From NCBI GenBank assembly GCA_963790875.1, contig CAWBQT010000011.1, forward strand, positions 1 to 64,000: 64,000 nucleotides of DNA, read 5' to 3'. Both the position numbers and the translations under genes were made by a program. The first letter of the stretch is position 1, and the number at the start of each line of letters is the position of its first letter. Shown piece by piece: positions 42,206-51,559 of this stretch. Source of the DNA: AP-15 sp963790875 (GTDB lineage: Bacteria; Pseudomonadota; Alphaproteobacteria; ATCC43930; CGMCC-115725). The notes under the pieces were generated by a model. The model did no database searches. It was not told where the DNA came from and saw nothing but the letters and a program-made list of their open reading frames with translations.

Positions 42206-44830
42206 TCAGATGACGCCTTCTTCGGCGAGGCGTTCGACTTCGCTCGGCGAGCGGCCGAGCAGTTCGGTCAGCACCCACATGTTGTCCTCGCCATAGCAGG
42301 GGGCGCCGCGGTTGGTCGGGCCGCCGATATAGGCCGGCGTGGCGCTGAATTTCATCGGCAGCTCATAGATCGGCCAGGTGCCGATCTTGCTACCGGTGAC
42401 CTCGGTCAGCCAGTCGAGATGGCGCAGCTGCGGGTCATGGTCGCAACGGTCTTCGGCATTCTGGCAGACCCCGGCCGGAACCCTGGCGCGTTGCAGTTTC
42501 AGCATGCAGTCATAGCCGTCCTGCGTCGCCGTCCAGGCCTCGACCGCCGCATCGAGCGCATCCTGGTGCAAGAGGCGGTGTTCCAATGCGGCAAAGCGCC
42601 GATCTTCGAGCCAATCGCCCTGCCCGGCGACCCGCGCCAGGGCATGCCATTCGGCATCGGTAAAGCAGGCGATCGCGATCCAGCGATCCTTCCCGGCGCA
42701 GCGATAGGCGCCGTGCGGTGCGGCCGGCTTATAGGGTGAACGATTGCCGTGGCGCCGCCATACGCGATTATTCGCCGACCAGTCGAGGATCGTCGCACCG
42801 GTCAGGAAGATCCCCGACTCGCATTGCGACGCGTCGATCCACTGGCCCTCGCCGGTGCGCTCGCGGTGATAGAGCGCCCCCAACAAGGCCAGCGCATAGC
42901 CGTAGGCGCCCATCCAGTCGAGATAGGAATAACCCCAGCCGACCGGCATGGCTGGCTCCGGCAGGCCGGACATGTCGCCCTGGCCGCCGAACGCGGCGGC
43001 GACCGGTCCGACGGTGCGCATGCGGCCATAGGTGCCGTGCGCCCCCATGCCGGATTGCTGGATGTAGATGATGTCCGGCCGGATGCTCCGCAGCACGTCA
43101 TAGCCGAGCCCGAGCCGCTCGAGGACGCCCGGCGAAAACCCTTCGGCGACGACGTCGCAGACACGCACCAGATCCTTGGCGATCGCTAATCCCTTCGGGT
43201 GGCGGATGTTCAGCGAGATGCCGCGCTTGCCGGCGTTCTTGTTGTTGAACTGGCCGCCCATGTCCGGGTCGCGCACCCCCGGCAGCGGCCCCGTTGCAGC
43301 GTCGCGGGCCGCGCGGCCGCCGATCGGCGCCATTGCGGCGAGCCGGGTATCGGGGTTGTCCTTCCACTCGACCTTGAGACTCTCGGCACCCATCGCGGCG
43401 AGAAACCGCGTGCCGCCGGCCGAGGCGAGAAACCAGGCGAAATCGAGGATCCTGACACCCTGCAGCGGGAAGGGCTTGTTGTGCAGCGCCGAAAGCCGCG
43501 GCTCGGCGACGCGGCGCGGCATCGCCGGCAGGCTCGGGCACCGCGCCGCCTTGCCGGGGATCAACGCAAGGATTGTTGCCGTATCCTCGCCCAGCAGCGG
43601 CGCCCGCCGCCCGACCTGCCAGCTCGTCTTGTCGCTGAGCCATTTGCTCGTCGGATAGCGGAAGCGGCGTCCATGCTCGGAATGATCGATGTCGGCAAAG
43701 GTTCGTCGTGCGAGCCAATGTTCGTCGAGCGCATTCTCGTGCGGCTTGCGGAGCGGCGCCCACAAGAGGCCGGCATCCTGCGCTTCGCGCCAAGGCATGT
43801 CGGCATAGGTCCAGGCGCGGATGAAGCGTTGCACGACATCGAGCATATGCGCCCGCGCCGCATCGCCGGCGGCCGATCCGGGCACTTGCCGCGCCCGCAG
43901 ATCGGCGTCGGGCGGCGGCGGTTGCAGATCGGCCTGCATGCCGTATTTCGACAGGAGCGGCACCAGGTTCTTCAGATCGCGCGCCCCCATGCCGTGCGAG
44001 ATGAACCAGCGCCCGTCCTTCGTATGACAGATGCTCGGCGAGTGGTTCGGGATCTCGGCCGCGTGCCGGTTGGCGAGCCGCCACAACGGCACGCGGCGCA
44101 TGACCCAATGCATGATGTCGAGTTCCGGGTTCTTCGACACCGCCTCGTGGATCGCGACCGATACGTCCTGTCCTTCGCCGCAGCGCTCGCGGTGGATCAG
44201 CGCCGCGACGATCCCGGTCGCCAGCTGCTCGCCGGCGATGTGATAGGCGTGCCAGACCTGCGGTGCTATCGGCGGCGTGTCGTATTCGAGGTTCGGATCC
44301 GGGTCGTAACCGCAATTCATCATGACGCCGCCGAGCGCCAGGTGGATCAGGTCCGAACCCGTGAAATCCCGCCACGGACCGTCGTCGCCGAACGGCGTCA
44401 TGCGCGCCGTCACCAGCGCCGGAAACCGCGCAGCGACGGCGGTGCGATCGAGCCGCAGTGCCGCGTAGAGCGCACCGCAGGTCGCATCAAGCAGGACATC
44501 CGCGCCGGCCAGGAGGCGCAGCAGATGCTCCCGCCCGATCGGCTCCTGCGGATCGAGCACGACCGATTTCTTGTTGCGATTGTAGTTCCAGAAGAACAGC
44601 GAGCGGTCGAGCCCCGGCCGATCCTCGAGGAACGGGCCGATGCGCCGGGTGGCGTTGCCTTCCGGCGGTTCGATCTTGACCACCTCGGCGCCGAGGCCGG
44701 CGAGCAGCAGTCCGGTATATTCGGCGCGTTCGTCGGCCACCTCGATCACGCGCAACCCTGCCAGCATGCCTGGACCGGCGTCGCCGATCATCTCGCCCGG
44801 TCCGTGTCCGACGGCGCTCAGGTCATCCAC
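42206..44830 (-). CDS. Double-domain CaiB/BaiF CoA-transferase
   Basis: 874 residues from GTG 44830 (AAGGAACG upstream; ATG 44791 is the alternative). Two CoA-transferase halves in tandem: the first (about 20-420) has LAGLRVIEVADERAEYTGLL, GAEVVKIEPPEGNATRRIGP and YNRNKKSVVLDPQ; the second (about 470-874) has LQGVRILDFAWFLASAGGTR, NNKNAGKRGISLNIRHPKGL and VVAEGFSPGVLERLGLGYD, GEGQWIDASQCESGIFLTGA. Most family members are single chains of about 400 residues forming interlocked dimers, so this chain may fold as an internal dimer. Divergent from the MmgE/PrpD gene. Confidence 0.87.
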   Translation of the reverse strand: MDDLSAVGHGPGEMIGDAGPGMLAGLRVIEVADERAEYTGLLLAGLGAEVVKIEPPEGNATRRIGPFLEDRPGLDRSLFFWNYNRNKKSVVLDPQEPIGREHLLRLLAGADVLLDATCGALYAALRLDRTAVAARFPALVTARMTPFGDDGPWRDFTGSDLIHLALGGVMMNCGYDPDPNLEYDTPPIAPQVWHAYHIAGEQLATGIVAALIHRERCGEGQDVSVAIHEAVSKNPELDIMHWVMRRVPLWRLANRHAAEIPNHSPSICHTKDGRWFISHGMGARDLKNLVPLLSKYGMQADLQPPPPDADLRARQVPGSAAGDAARAHMLDVVQRFIRAWTYADMPWREAQDAGLLWAPLRKPHENALDEHWLARRTFADIDHSEHGRRFRYPTSKWLSDKTSWQVGRRAPLLGEDTATILALIPGKAARCPSLPAMPRRVAEPRLSALHNKPFPLQGVRILDFAWFLASAGGTRFLAAMGAESLKVEWKDNPDTRLAAMAPIGGRAARDAATGPLPGVRDPDMGGQFNNKNAGKRGISLNIRHPKGLAIAKDLVRVCDVVAEGFSPGVLERLGLGYDVLRSIRPDIIYIQQSGMGAHGTYGRMRTVGPVAAAFGGQGDMSGLPEPAMPVGWGYSYLDWMGAYGYALALLGALYHRERTGEGQWIDASQCESGIFLTGATILDWSANNRVWRRHGNRSPYKPAAPHGAYRCAGKDRWIAIACFTDAEWHALARVAGQGDWLEDRRFAALEHRLLHQDALDAAVEAWTATQDGYDCMLKLQRARVPAGVCQNAEDRCDHDPQLRHLDWLTEVTGSKIGTWPIYELPMKFSATPAYIGGPTNRGAPCYGEDNMWVLTELLGRSPSEVERLAEEGVI

Positions 44831-45009
44831 GGCGCTCGTTCCTTTCGGGCTGCCGCCGGGGTTGTCCCGGCCCTCTTGCCGGCCGAGAACGGCGGCAGAG
44901 CCCGGCTCCCGGCCTCCATCGAGCGATTGTGGTCGGTGCATCGATGTTGTCAACTCGACCGGCCATACACCCGCGCTCGGCGCGCGACCCGCCAAGGAAG
45001 GAGTTTCGC

Positions 45010-46372
45010 ATGACTGTTGCCCGCGAAATGGCCGAGTTCCTGACCGAGACCTCGGCAGGCGACCTGCCGCCGCAGGCGGTCGAGCATGCGGCGATGCTGA
45101 TTGCCAGTACCATCGCCAGCGCGGCGATGGGCAGCGGGCTCGAAATCATCGGCGATCATTCGTTCGCTCGCCCGCGAGCGCGGCGGGACGGCAGAGGCGT
45201 CGCTGTGGTTCGATCGGGGAGCGAAACTTCCGGTGACCGAGACGGCGCGGTCGAACGCAACGATGAGCGATGCCGCCGCCTCGGACGACAGCGATCTGCG
45301 CAACATCGTGCATGCCGGCACGATCCTCGTGGCTGTCGCGCTCGCGCTCGCCGAGCGTACCGCAGCGAGCGGCGCCGACGTCCTGACGGCGATCGTGCTC
45401 GGCTATGAGGCGGCGGGGCGCATCGGCGAGGCGATTACCCCCGGCTTTCGCACCCAGGGCTTCCACGGCTGCCTCGTCGCGATCTTTGGCGGCACCGTTG
45501 CCGCCGGGAAGCTGTTGCGGCTCGATGCGGCACGGCTCGCGCAGGCGATCGCCCTGTCGGCGACGTCGATCGGCGGGCTGATGGCCGCAGCGAATACCAG
45601 CGTCGCGCGCGAATATCACGCCGGGCTGGCGGCGCTGCTGGGGGCGGAGGCGGCGCTCGCGGCGCAGCGCGGCTACAAGGCCGAAGAGAGCATCCTCGAA
45701 ACCCGCAAAGGGTTCCTCGAGATCTATGGCGGGACGGACGGCGCTGCGGCCGGCACGCGCTTGACGCGCGGTCTCGGCCAATCCTGGGACATCGTCACCG
45801 ATATGGCGATCAAGCTGGTGCCGGGCGGCCATCCCTACCATGCTCTTGCCGAAGCCGCCGCCGCTGCGGCGAGAGCCGCCGACATTGCGCCGGAGGCGGT
45901 CGAAAGCATCACCGTCTCGCGTCCCGGCTTTACGGCGCTGACCGGACCCCTGCACCCGACCGATCTCGTCGGCATGGCGCACAGCCCCGCTTATTTCCTC
46001 GCAGCGGCCGTGGCCGATCGGGAATTCTCGTGGGACCACGCGACGCCGGCGAAAATCGGCGATCCGCTCATCCATCGGTTGATCGAAAAGGTTCGGGTCG
46101 GCGTTCCGCCGATCGACGACGCAGCGCGCTACCGCCAGGGTGCGTCGGTGACGATTCGAACAATGGACGGGCGCAGCGCCGCCAGCACCGTCTACCAGCC
46201 AAGGGGGTCGGCGGCCGGCGGGCTCGCCTGGGCCGATGTCGATGCCAAGTATCGCGCCCTGTTACCGAAGGCGCAGCTCCCCAAATCGCAGATCGAGGCG
46301 AGCCTCGAAGTCATCCACGACTTTCGCCAACTGCCTGTCGTCTCGGCTCTTATTAACCTTTTAAGCGCCTGA
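45010..46372 (+). CDS. MmgE/PrpD family protein with one frameshift near the N-terminus
   Basis: From ATG 45010 (AAGGAAGGAG upstream) the first 55 or so residues read MTVAREMAEFLTETSAGDLP and ASAAMGSGLEIIGDH; around 45170 the main frame takes over one base out with RSLARERGGTAEASLWF and runs to 46372: VLGYEAAGRIGEAITPGFRT, GFHGCLVAIFGGTVAAGKLL, IKLVPGGHPYHALAEAAAAA. The family includes 2-methylcitrate dehydratase and cis-aconitate decarboxylase-like enzymes. One indel restores a protein of about 450 residues. Confidence 0.8.
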
Positions 46373-46493
46373 TGGGCGACGTGAAATCGCGCCTTGTCTG
46401 CGGCGTTAAGAAAATATTCTGCGAACTGTCCGGAACAATGTGCCAGCATTTGTAGTACAAACCCTTGGGGGTTCTCCGGGGCGGGGAGGCGTG

Positions 46494-47510
46494 ATGGACG
46501 AAGAACGGATGGCGGCGCCGTTCGCGACGCGGCGGATTGGGCGCACGCGGCTCGAAGTGACGCAAATCGGCCTCGGCACCGCGACCCTCGGCGCCGAGCG
46601 CGCCGGGGTCACCGTCGAAGCAGGAAAAGCGATCGTCCAGGCTGCCTGGGCGGCCGGCCTGCGCTATATCGATACGGCGCCTTATTACGGCTTCGGCAAG
46701 GCCGAGCGCTGCGTCGGCGACGCGATGCGCGGCGTGCCGCGCGATGCCTGGGTGCTGTCGACCAAGGTCGGACGCCTGTTGCGCCCGCGCCTGAGGGCGG
46801 CCAAACCGGGCGACCTGCCGATGCCGTTCGACCCCGTCTACGACTATTCCTATGACGGCGTCATGCGCTCGTTCGAGGACAGCCTGCAGCGGCTCGGGCT
46901 GGACCGGATCGACGTCCTCTTCGTGCACGACATCGGGGCCCGTCAGCATGGCGCCGCCGCGCATCCGGGCTTGATGCGCATGCTGCGCGAGGGCGGCTAT
47001 CGGGCCTTGGAGAGCCTGCGCAACAGCGGCGCGGTGCAGGCGATCGGCATCGGGGTCAACGAGCGCGAAGTGCTGCTCGAAGCGCTCGAATGGGGTACCT
47101 GGGACGCGTTTCTGCTTGCCGGGCGCTATACTCTCCTCGAACAGGCGCCGATCGAGGACCTGCTGCCGAAATGCCTTGCGGCGGGCACCTCGATCGTCAT
47201 CGGCGGGCCGCTCAACTCCGGCATCCTCGCCGGCCGCGAGACCTGGAACTACAACGTTGCCCCGTTCGAGATCGTCGCCCGTGTCAACGAGATCCGGGCG
47301 GTTTGCGACAGCCACGGCGTGCCGCTCGCCGCCGCGGCATTGCAGTTCCCGCTCGCCCATCCGGCGGTCGCGGCAATCATTCCGGGCCCGCGCAGCGTCG
47401 CGGAATTCGCAGAGAACCTCGAACTGTTACGCCGCCCCATTCCCGGCGCGCTGTGGGCGGATCTTCGGCAGGCGCGACTGCTGCATCCGGACGCACCAAC
47501 ACCTGGCTGA
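46494..47510 (+). CDS. Aldo/keto reductase
   Basis: 338 residues from ATG 46494 (GGGGAGG upstream; the frame opens at 46440). NADPH-dependent TIM barrel: RIGRTRLEVTQIGLGTATLG, LRYIDTAPYYGFGKAERCVG (catalytic Asp and Tyr), WVLSTKVGRLLRPRLR (Lys), RIDVLFVHDIGARQHG (His), IVIGGPLNSGILAGRETWNY, and IIPGPRSVAEFAENLELLRR. Resembles the D-threo-aldose/L-fucose dehydrogenase subgroup. A good terminator follows directly after the stop. Confidence 0.9.
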   Translation: MDEERMAAPFATRRIGRTRLEVTQIGLGTATLGAERAGVTVEAGKAIVQAAWAAGLRYIDTAPYYGFGKAERCVGDAMRGVPRDAWVLSTKVGRLLRPRLRAAKPGDLPMPFDPVYDYSYDGVMRSFEDSLQRLGLDRIDVLFVHDIGARQHGAAAHPGLMRMLREGGYRALESLRNSGAVQAIGIGVNEREVLLEALEWGTWDAFLLAGRYTLLEQAPIEDLLPKCLAAGTSIVIGGPLNSGILAGRETWNYNVAPFEIVARVNEIRAVCDSHGVPLAAAALQFPLAHPAVAAIIPGPRSVAEFAENLELLRRPIPGALWADLRQARLLHPDAPTPG

Positions 47511-47511
47511 G

Positions 47512-47535
47512 GACGCCGGCGCCGGCGTCATTTTT
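47512..47535 (+). terminator. Rho-independent terminator of the aldo/keto reductase gene
   Basis: A perfect palindrome GACGCCGGC/GCCGGCGTC at 47512-47529 is followed at once by ATTTTTC. Located just after the stop at 47510 and before the end of the convergent secreted-protein gene. Confidence 0.75.
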
Positions 47536-47537
47536 CG

Positions 47538-48038
47538 TCAAGTGCCGCCATAAAATTTGCTGTGCGCGATTGCGTCGGCGGCGACTTCCGGCTGCTGCAA
47601 CCGGGTATAGAAGGTGTCGCGGCACCATCCGCCCCCACCGCGATTGCCGCCGCCGCCGCAATCCCAATAGCGCGAGACCTGCACCTGGATGTAGACCTGC
47701 TGGCCGGCGGCGACGCCGACGCGGACGAACTGATTGACGTCGCGGCCTTGCAAATCGACGGTGACGTCATACTCGCCCGGGGCGACGTCGCGATAGGACG
47801 CGCCTCCCGGTTCGGAGATGCCGATGATTTGGCCGTTGAAGCGGACATAAGGGGTGGCGAGGCTCTCATACGGCTCGTAGGCGCGATAAAGCCAGATGCG
47901 CGCATATCCCGGCGCGGGCCCTCCCGGCGGGCCGGCAGCGCCGGCCGGCGACCAGAGCGCACAGAACAGCAATGCGGCAAGCCCGCTGAGCGCAGCGGCT
48001 CGGCACAGGCGAAGGGTGAACCCGGCATGGATCGGCAT
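47538..48038 (-). CDS. Secreted DUF2846/PEGA-like protein
   Basis: 166 residues from ATG 48038 with a strong site (AAGGAGGAAACG). Signal peptide: LCRAAALSGLAALLFCALWS, cut near AGA-AG. The mature part shows YARIWLYRAYEPYESLATPY, VRFNGQIIGISEPGGASYRD and VAPGEYDVTVDLQGRDVN, the short beta-sandwich of DUF2846-type proteins, with a Gly-rich CGGGGNRGGGGWC loop that probably forms a disulfide. Likely a periplasmic or outer-membrane-attached protein of unknown role. Confidence 0.65.
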   Translation of the reverse strand: MPIHAGFTLRLCRAAALSGLAALLFCALWSPAGAAGPPGGPAPGYARIWLYRAYEPYESLATPYVRFNGQIIGISEPGGASYRDVAPGEYDVTVDLQGRDVNQFVRVGVAAGQQVYIQVQVSRYWDCGGGGNRGGGGWCRDTFYTRLQQPEVAADAIAHSKFYGGT

Positions 48039-48162
48039 CGTTTCCTCCTTTGCCAATTCATATGGTCCGGCGCCGCTCGCCATTCCCACAATTTCAAGCG
48101 TCTTTCGCAGTCTCACGAAGAATTGACCTTCTGCGAAAGCACGCGTGTGTGCGCCTGTCGGG

Positions 48163-48212
48163 TGGCGCATCGGAGATGCGCCAGGGGACCCGCGACGCGG
48201 GAGGGTGAGGGG
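48163..48212. repeat. Palindromic intergenic repeat (GCGGGAGGGTGAGGGG type)
   Basis: A 9-base hairpin (TGGCGCATC-GGA-GATGCGCCA, 48163-48183), then a second (CCCGCG-A-CGCGGG), then GAGGGTGAGGGG. The end string CGCGGGAGGGTGAGGGG also closes the element at 56.7 kb, so both belong to one dispersed repeat family common in Bradyrhizobium-like genomes. Confidence 0.65.
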
Positions 48213-48314
48213 CAGACCCTGTGCAGAGCTCATCTTTACCCATAAGTCTGCGTTCCACAGTCGGCGTGCCGCTTCAGGAGTGCCTGTCGCCCTAAAGAAG
48301 GCTCCAATTTCTCC

Positions 48315-48377
48315 CGTCATACCGGCGAAAGCCGGTATCCAGGGCAGAAATAGGTCCCGGCGTTCGCCGGGACGACG
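48315..48377. repeat. Compound palindrome (CGTCATACCGGCGAAAGCCGG type)
   Basis: Two inverted repeats in a row, ATACCGGC-GAAA-GCCGGTAT and GTCCCGGCG-TT-CGCCGGGAC, framed by CGTC/GACG. This is the widespread alphaproteobacterial intergenic element that folds as a forked hairpin. It lies in the gap between the secreted protein and the M20 hydrolase. Confidence 0.7.
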
Positions 48378-48513
48378 TGAAAATGAGCTTGGCCACGGCC
48401 GTGATAGATACAAACGACTGTGTTCTGAGACACTTGTGGCAATTATCAGGTGCAGAGGGGGCAGAGGCTCTTCGCGGAATGACGTTTGGCGCCGCGCCGT
48501 CGCTGCGCGCCGA

Positions 48514-49855
48514 TCAGGTCGTCGCGGCGCTGTAGCGTTCCTTTTTGAACAGCCCGCGCTGCAAGGCGAGGTAATCGTCCTTGGTCATCGCCGGCTCGAA
48601 ATTGTCGAGGATGTCGCGGGCCGGCGCGGCATCGCCATACAACAGGTCGATCGCGGTCATCGCCAACAGCTTGGCCGGCGTCACGTAGCCGTGTTGCGGG
48701 TCGTTGATGCGCCAGTCGGCCGCGTGCGCGTGGCCCTCGGCGGCGACGAGATAAGGATGGATCACGGGCATCAGATGTGCGAGGTCGCCCATATCGGTCG
48801 ACCCGGTGCGGTGACCGCCATTCTGAAAGCTGCCCGGCCCGAAAATCGCCTCGACGTTGGCGCCGAAGATCCGCCCCAGCCGCTTGTCGTTGCGCTGCGG
48901 CAGGTAGCCGGGGATCGTCTGGATCTCGACCTCGGCGCCCATCGCCATCGCCCCGGCGCGCAGGCAACGGTCGACCTTGCGGTTGGCGTCGAGGATCGCA
49001 TCGAGCGAGCCGCCGCGGACAAAAGTCTCCATCGTGACCTCGGCGGGGACGACGCTGACCGCGTCCCCGCCCTTGGTGATGATCGGATGGATGCGGATCG
49101 TATCCTTTTCCCAGAAGGTCTCGCGCTGTGCGGCGATCGCGTTCATCGCCAGCATCGCCGCATTGAGGGCGTTGATGCCGAGCTGCGGCGCGCCGCCGGC
49201 ATGCGCCGCCCGCCCGACAAAACGGATCTGCTTGACGAGCGCGCCGTTCGACAAATCGGCGATCGCCGAGCGCGCCTTGCCGGTGCTGGCCGAGCCGGTG
49301 TGGATCATCACCGCCAAGTCGAGATCGTCGAAATGGCCCTTGGCGACGAGTTCCTGCTTGCCGAGCATGAATTCGATCTCGCCGCGGGCGACGCGGCCGA
49401 GCCGTTCCTCGACATCGATGAACTCCTCGGCCGGCACGGCGAAGAACACGATCTCGCCGGCCAGATTCTCGGCGACGGCGGTGTTGGTCAGCCCGATCGC
49501 AGCGCCCAGCATGCCGGCGATCTGCGCGTTGTGGCCGCAGCTGTGGGCGGCGCCGGTCGCCGGATCGGCGAGCGGATGCTCGGAGGTGCGCAAACTGTCG
49601 AGCTCGGCGATCACGGCGAGCCGCGGCCCCGGTCGCCGGCCTCTGAGCCGGCCCTGTACCCCGGTCAAGGCGAGAACCGGTGCGCGGCGGCAAGCCGAGC
49701 GCCGTCAGCTGCCGGGCGACGAGAGCGGCGGTCTTGCTCTCGTTGAAGCCGGTTTCGGGAGAGCGCAGGATGGTCTCGCCGACATCGATGATCGCATTGG
49801 CGTTGCGGTCGATCGCCTCGCAGGCGGCGCGCTTCAACTCGTCCTTGCTGGCCAT
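48514..49855 (-). CDS. M20-family amidohydrolase/aminoacylase with one frameshift
   Basis: From ATG 49855 the N-terminal frame reads MASKDELKRAACEAIDRNAN, ETILRSPETGFNESKTAALV and LTALGLPPRTG; near 49675 the frame shifts by one base to LALTGVQGRLRGRRPGPRLA, which runs to 48514. The metal site is visible: AAHSCGHNAQIAGMLGAAIG and FFAVPAEEFIDVEERL (Glu pair), with the dimer-domain His in VGRAAHAGGAPQLGINALNA and a late His in QNGGHRTGSTDMGD. Similar to AbgB and IAA-amino-acid hydrolases. Dropping one T at the junction gives about 446 residues. Confidence 0.8.
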
Positions 49856-50071
49856 GCGTGCTCCGGATCAGGGCGCGGTAGGGCGCAATGCTGGGTCAAA
49901 AGCCTGCGGAAGGCAAGGCGAAGGCCGGCCGGGGGGCGACGACCGGTTTCGAGCGAATTCGGTTGCGCAAGCGCCCGGTTAGGTAGAGAATTACGCTCCC
50001 GATCGCGCATTGCGGGAATGCGCGAGCCGGCGCGCCGCCAAGACCGATCAATTCACGGAGAGGATAGCCTG

Positions 50072-51472
50072 GTGACATTATCGTCTAGCAGGACGTCGCT
50101 TTTTGCGGCTGCTTCGCTGCTGGCAGCAACGGTTCAGCTGCCGGCTGCAAATGCCCAGTCGGACCTGACGGCCACGCAACGAGCAGCGCAATTCGGGATC
50201 TCCGATATTAGAGGCGTTAGCTATATTCCAGGTCCCGCAGGACCGGCGCAACCGGTGGATCCGTCGTTCGGGCTGGGGAGCCCCCTGCCCTATTTCATCA
50301 ATACACTACAAACCTACAAACCGGACGGCGAGCTTTATTGCCAGCCGCACAATCCTCCCACCCCTTGTCTCCCGCTCAACGCTACATATACGATTTATTA
50401 CAATTCGGATTTCTATAACGCCGACTTCGAACCGCTGTGGGGCAGCCCTGGCATCGGCCGAGATGACCTCGGCCGCTTTACATTCGAGCTGAACGCAAAT
50501 TTTGTCTATTTGTACGACTGGAATCAAAACACGCAATTCCGCAACCATATTCCGTTTCTGGACTATGCCCATGCAAAGGCTTTGCATGTAACTATTCCAA
50601 TATCTAATTATACCTATCAAATCATGTGCGGCGAGATACCAGATGTTACCGACTGGAAATCGGGAGTAACGAGCGAATTCAATGAAGTGTATGCCAACAA
50701 ATCGACAACGCCGCATCCGGCCGCGGGGGTGTTGAAGATCTTCAATGAATATGACGTGAGCAACTGTAAAAATGCTGATTTCGTCGCTCAGGTCGCCCTG
50801 TACTGGAAGCAGTTGGAAGACGCGCGCAGTGTGCCGGATGCGCGAAGATTGCCGATTATTTTTCCCGTGACATTTGGTATTGCAAATGGGATCGCCGGCG
50901 GCGGCGGCCTGAGCGCGTTCGATGCGATCACAAAGACGGCTGGGCTGGGCTTGGATTTCTGGAAGGCACGCGTCATCTATGCGACCAATCCGTTCAATGA
51001 CGGCGCTTTCATGAAGACATGGATCACGACCGATCTTCCCAATTGGTTTGCAACGCACAGCATTCCTGCCGATACGCCAGTAATGTTCGGCGAATATGGT
51101 CGCAGTTCCGATGAAAGCACGCCTCCGACTGAAGCCGGCCAGGCAGCATTTGTCAAGGCGCAGTTCGATGCCATGTATTTACCCAGCAAGCCCGCCGGCT
51201 TTCTTGGGGCAGCTGCATTCGTGAACGAATATCGTTTCTGGCTCAAGCCTCCCGAGCCTAATTTTGCGCTCACCGACTTCGGTCAGGGAGGCGGAACGTG
51301 GAACCAGCCGGCCGCTCTCTATGTGCAGCATCAAAAATATCAGAATACCAATGCGCCAATAGGGCAACTTTGGGACGCCTATTACCAGGTCGACCCGCAG
51401 AAGCCGAGACCGGCATATTGCGAAATTGCCAAAGTGTTCTACGGCGCTGCCACCCCTCCGGCTTGCCCGTAG
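50072..51472 (+). CDS. Secreted glycoside-hydrolase-like protein
   Basis: 466 residues from GTG 50072 (GAGAGGAT upstream). Signal peptide (LFAAASLLAATVQLPAANAQ). The mature part has a TIM-barrel feel: GRFTFELNANFVYLYDWNQN, FLDYAHAKALHVTIPISNYT, LKIFNEYDVSNCKN with Glu226 in the position of an acid/base residue, and TPVMFGEYGRSSDES with Glu341 like a nucleophile, as in clan GH-A enzymes and GH17/GH72-like glucanosyltransferases. Several Cys may form disulfides. Lower GC than neighbours. No family can be named with certainty, and a carbohydrate-binding non-enzyme is possible. Confidence 0.6.
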   Translation: MTLSSSRTSLFAAASLLAATVQLPAANAQSDLTATQRAAQFGISDIRGVSYIPGPAGPAQPVDPSFGLGSPLPYFINTLQTYKPDGELYCQPHNPPTPCLPLNATYTIYYNSDFYNADFEPLWGSPGIGRDDLGRFTFELNANFVYLYDWNQNTQFRNHIPFLDYAHAKALHVTIPISNYTYQIMCGEIPDVTDWKSGVTSEFNEVYANKSTTPHPAAGVLKIFNEYDVSNCKNADFVAQVALYWKQLEDARSVPDARRLPIIFPVTFGIANGIAGGGGLSAFDAITKTAGLGLDFWKARVIYATNPFNDGAFMKTWITTDLPNWFATHSIPADTPVMFGEYGRSSDESTPPTEAGQAAFVKAQFDAMYLPSKPAGFLGAAAFVNEYRFWLKPPEPNFALTDFGQGGGTWNQPAALYVQHQKYQNTNAPIGQLWDAYYQVDPQKPRPAYCEIAKVFYGAATPPACP

Positions 51473-51559
51473 TCTGCGGCGAAGGCGCCCACGACTGCGG
51501 CCGCCCTGGTGCTACGGCGAGCTATAGGCTCAGTCGCGTGGGCAATCGATATGCGGCGG

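Noticed and set aside
40098..42296. 732-codon plus-strand open frame
   Set aside because: Spans the antisense of both the MetE-like gene and dinB, so it cannot be one gene.
43199..45013. 604-codon plus-strand open frame
   Set aside because: Antisense shadow of the double CaiB gene.
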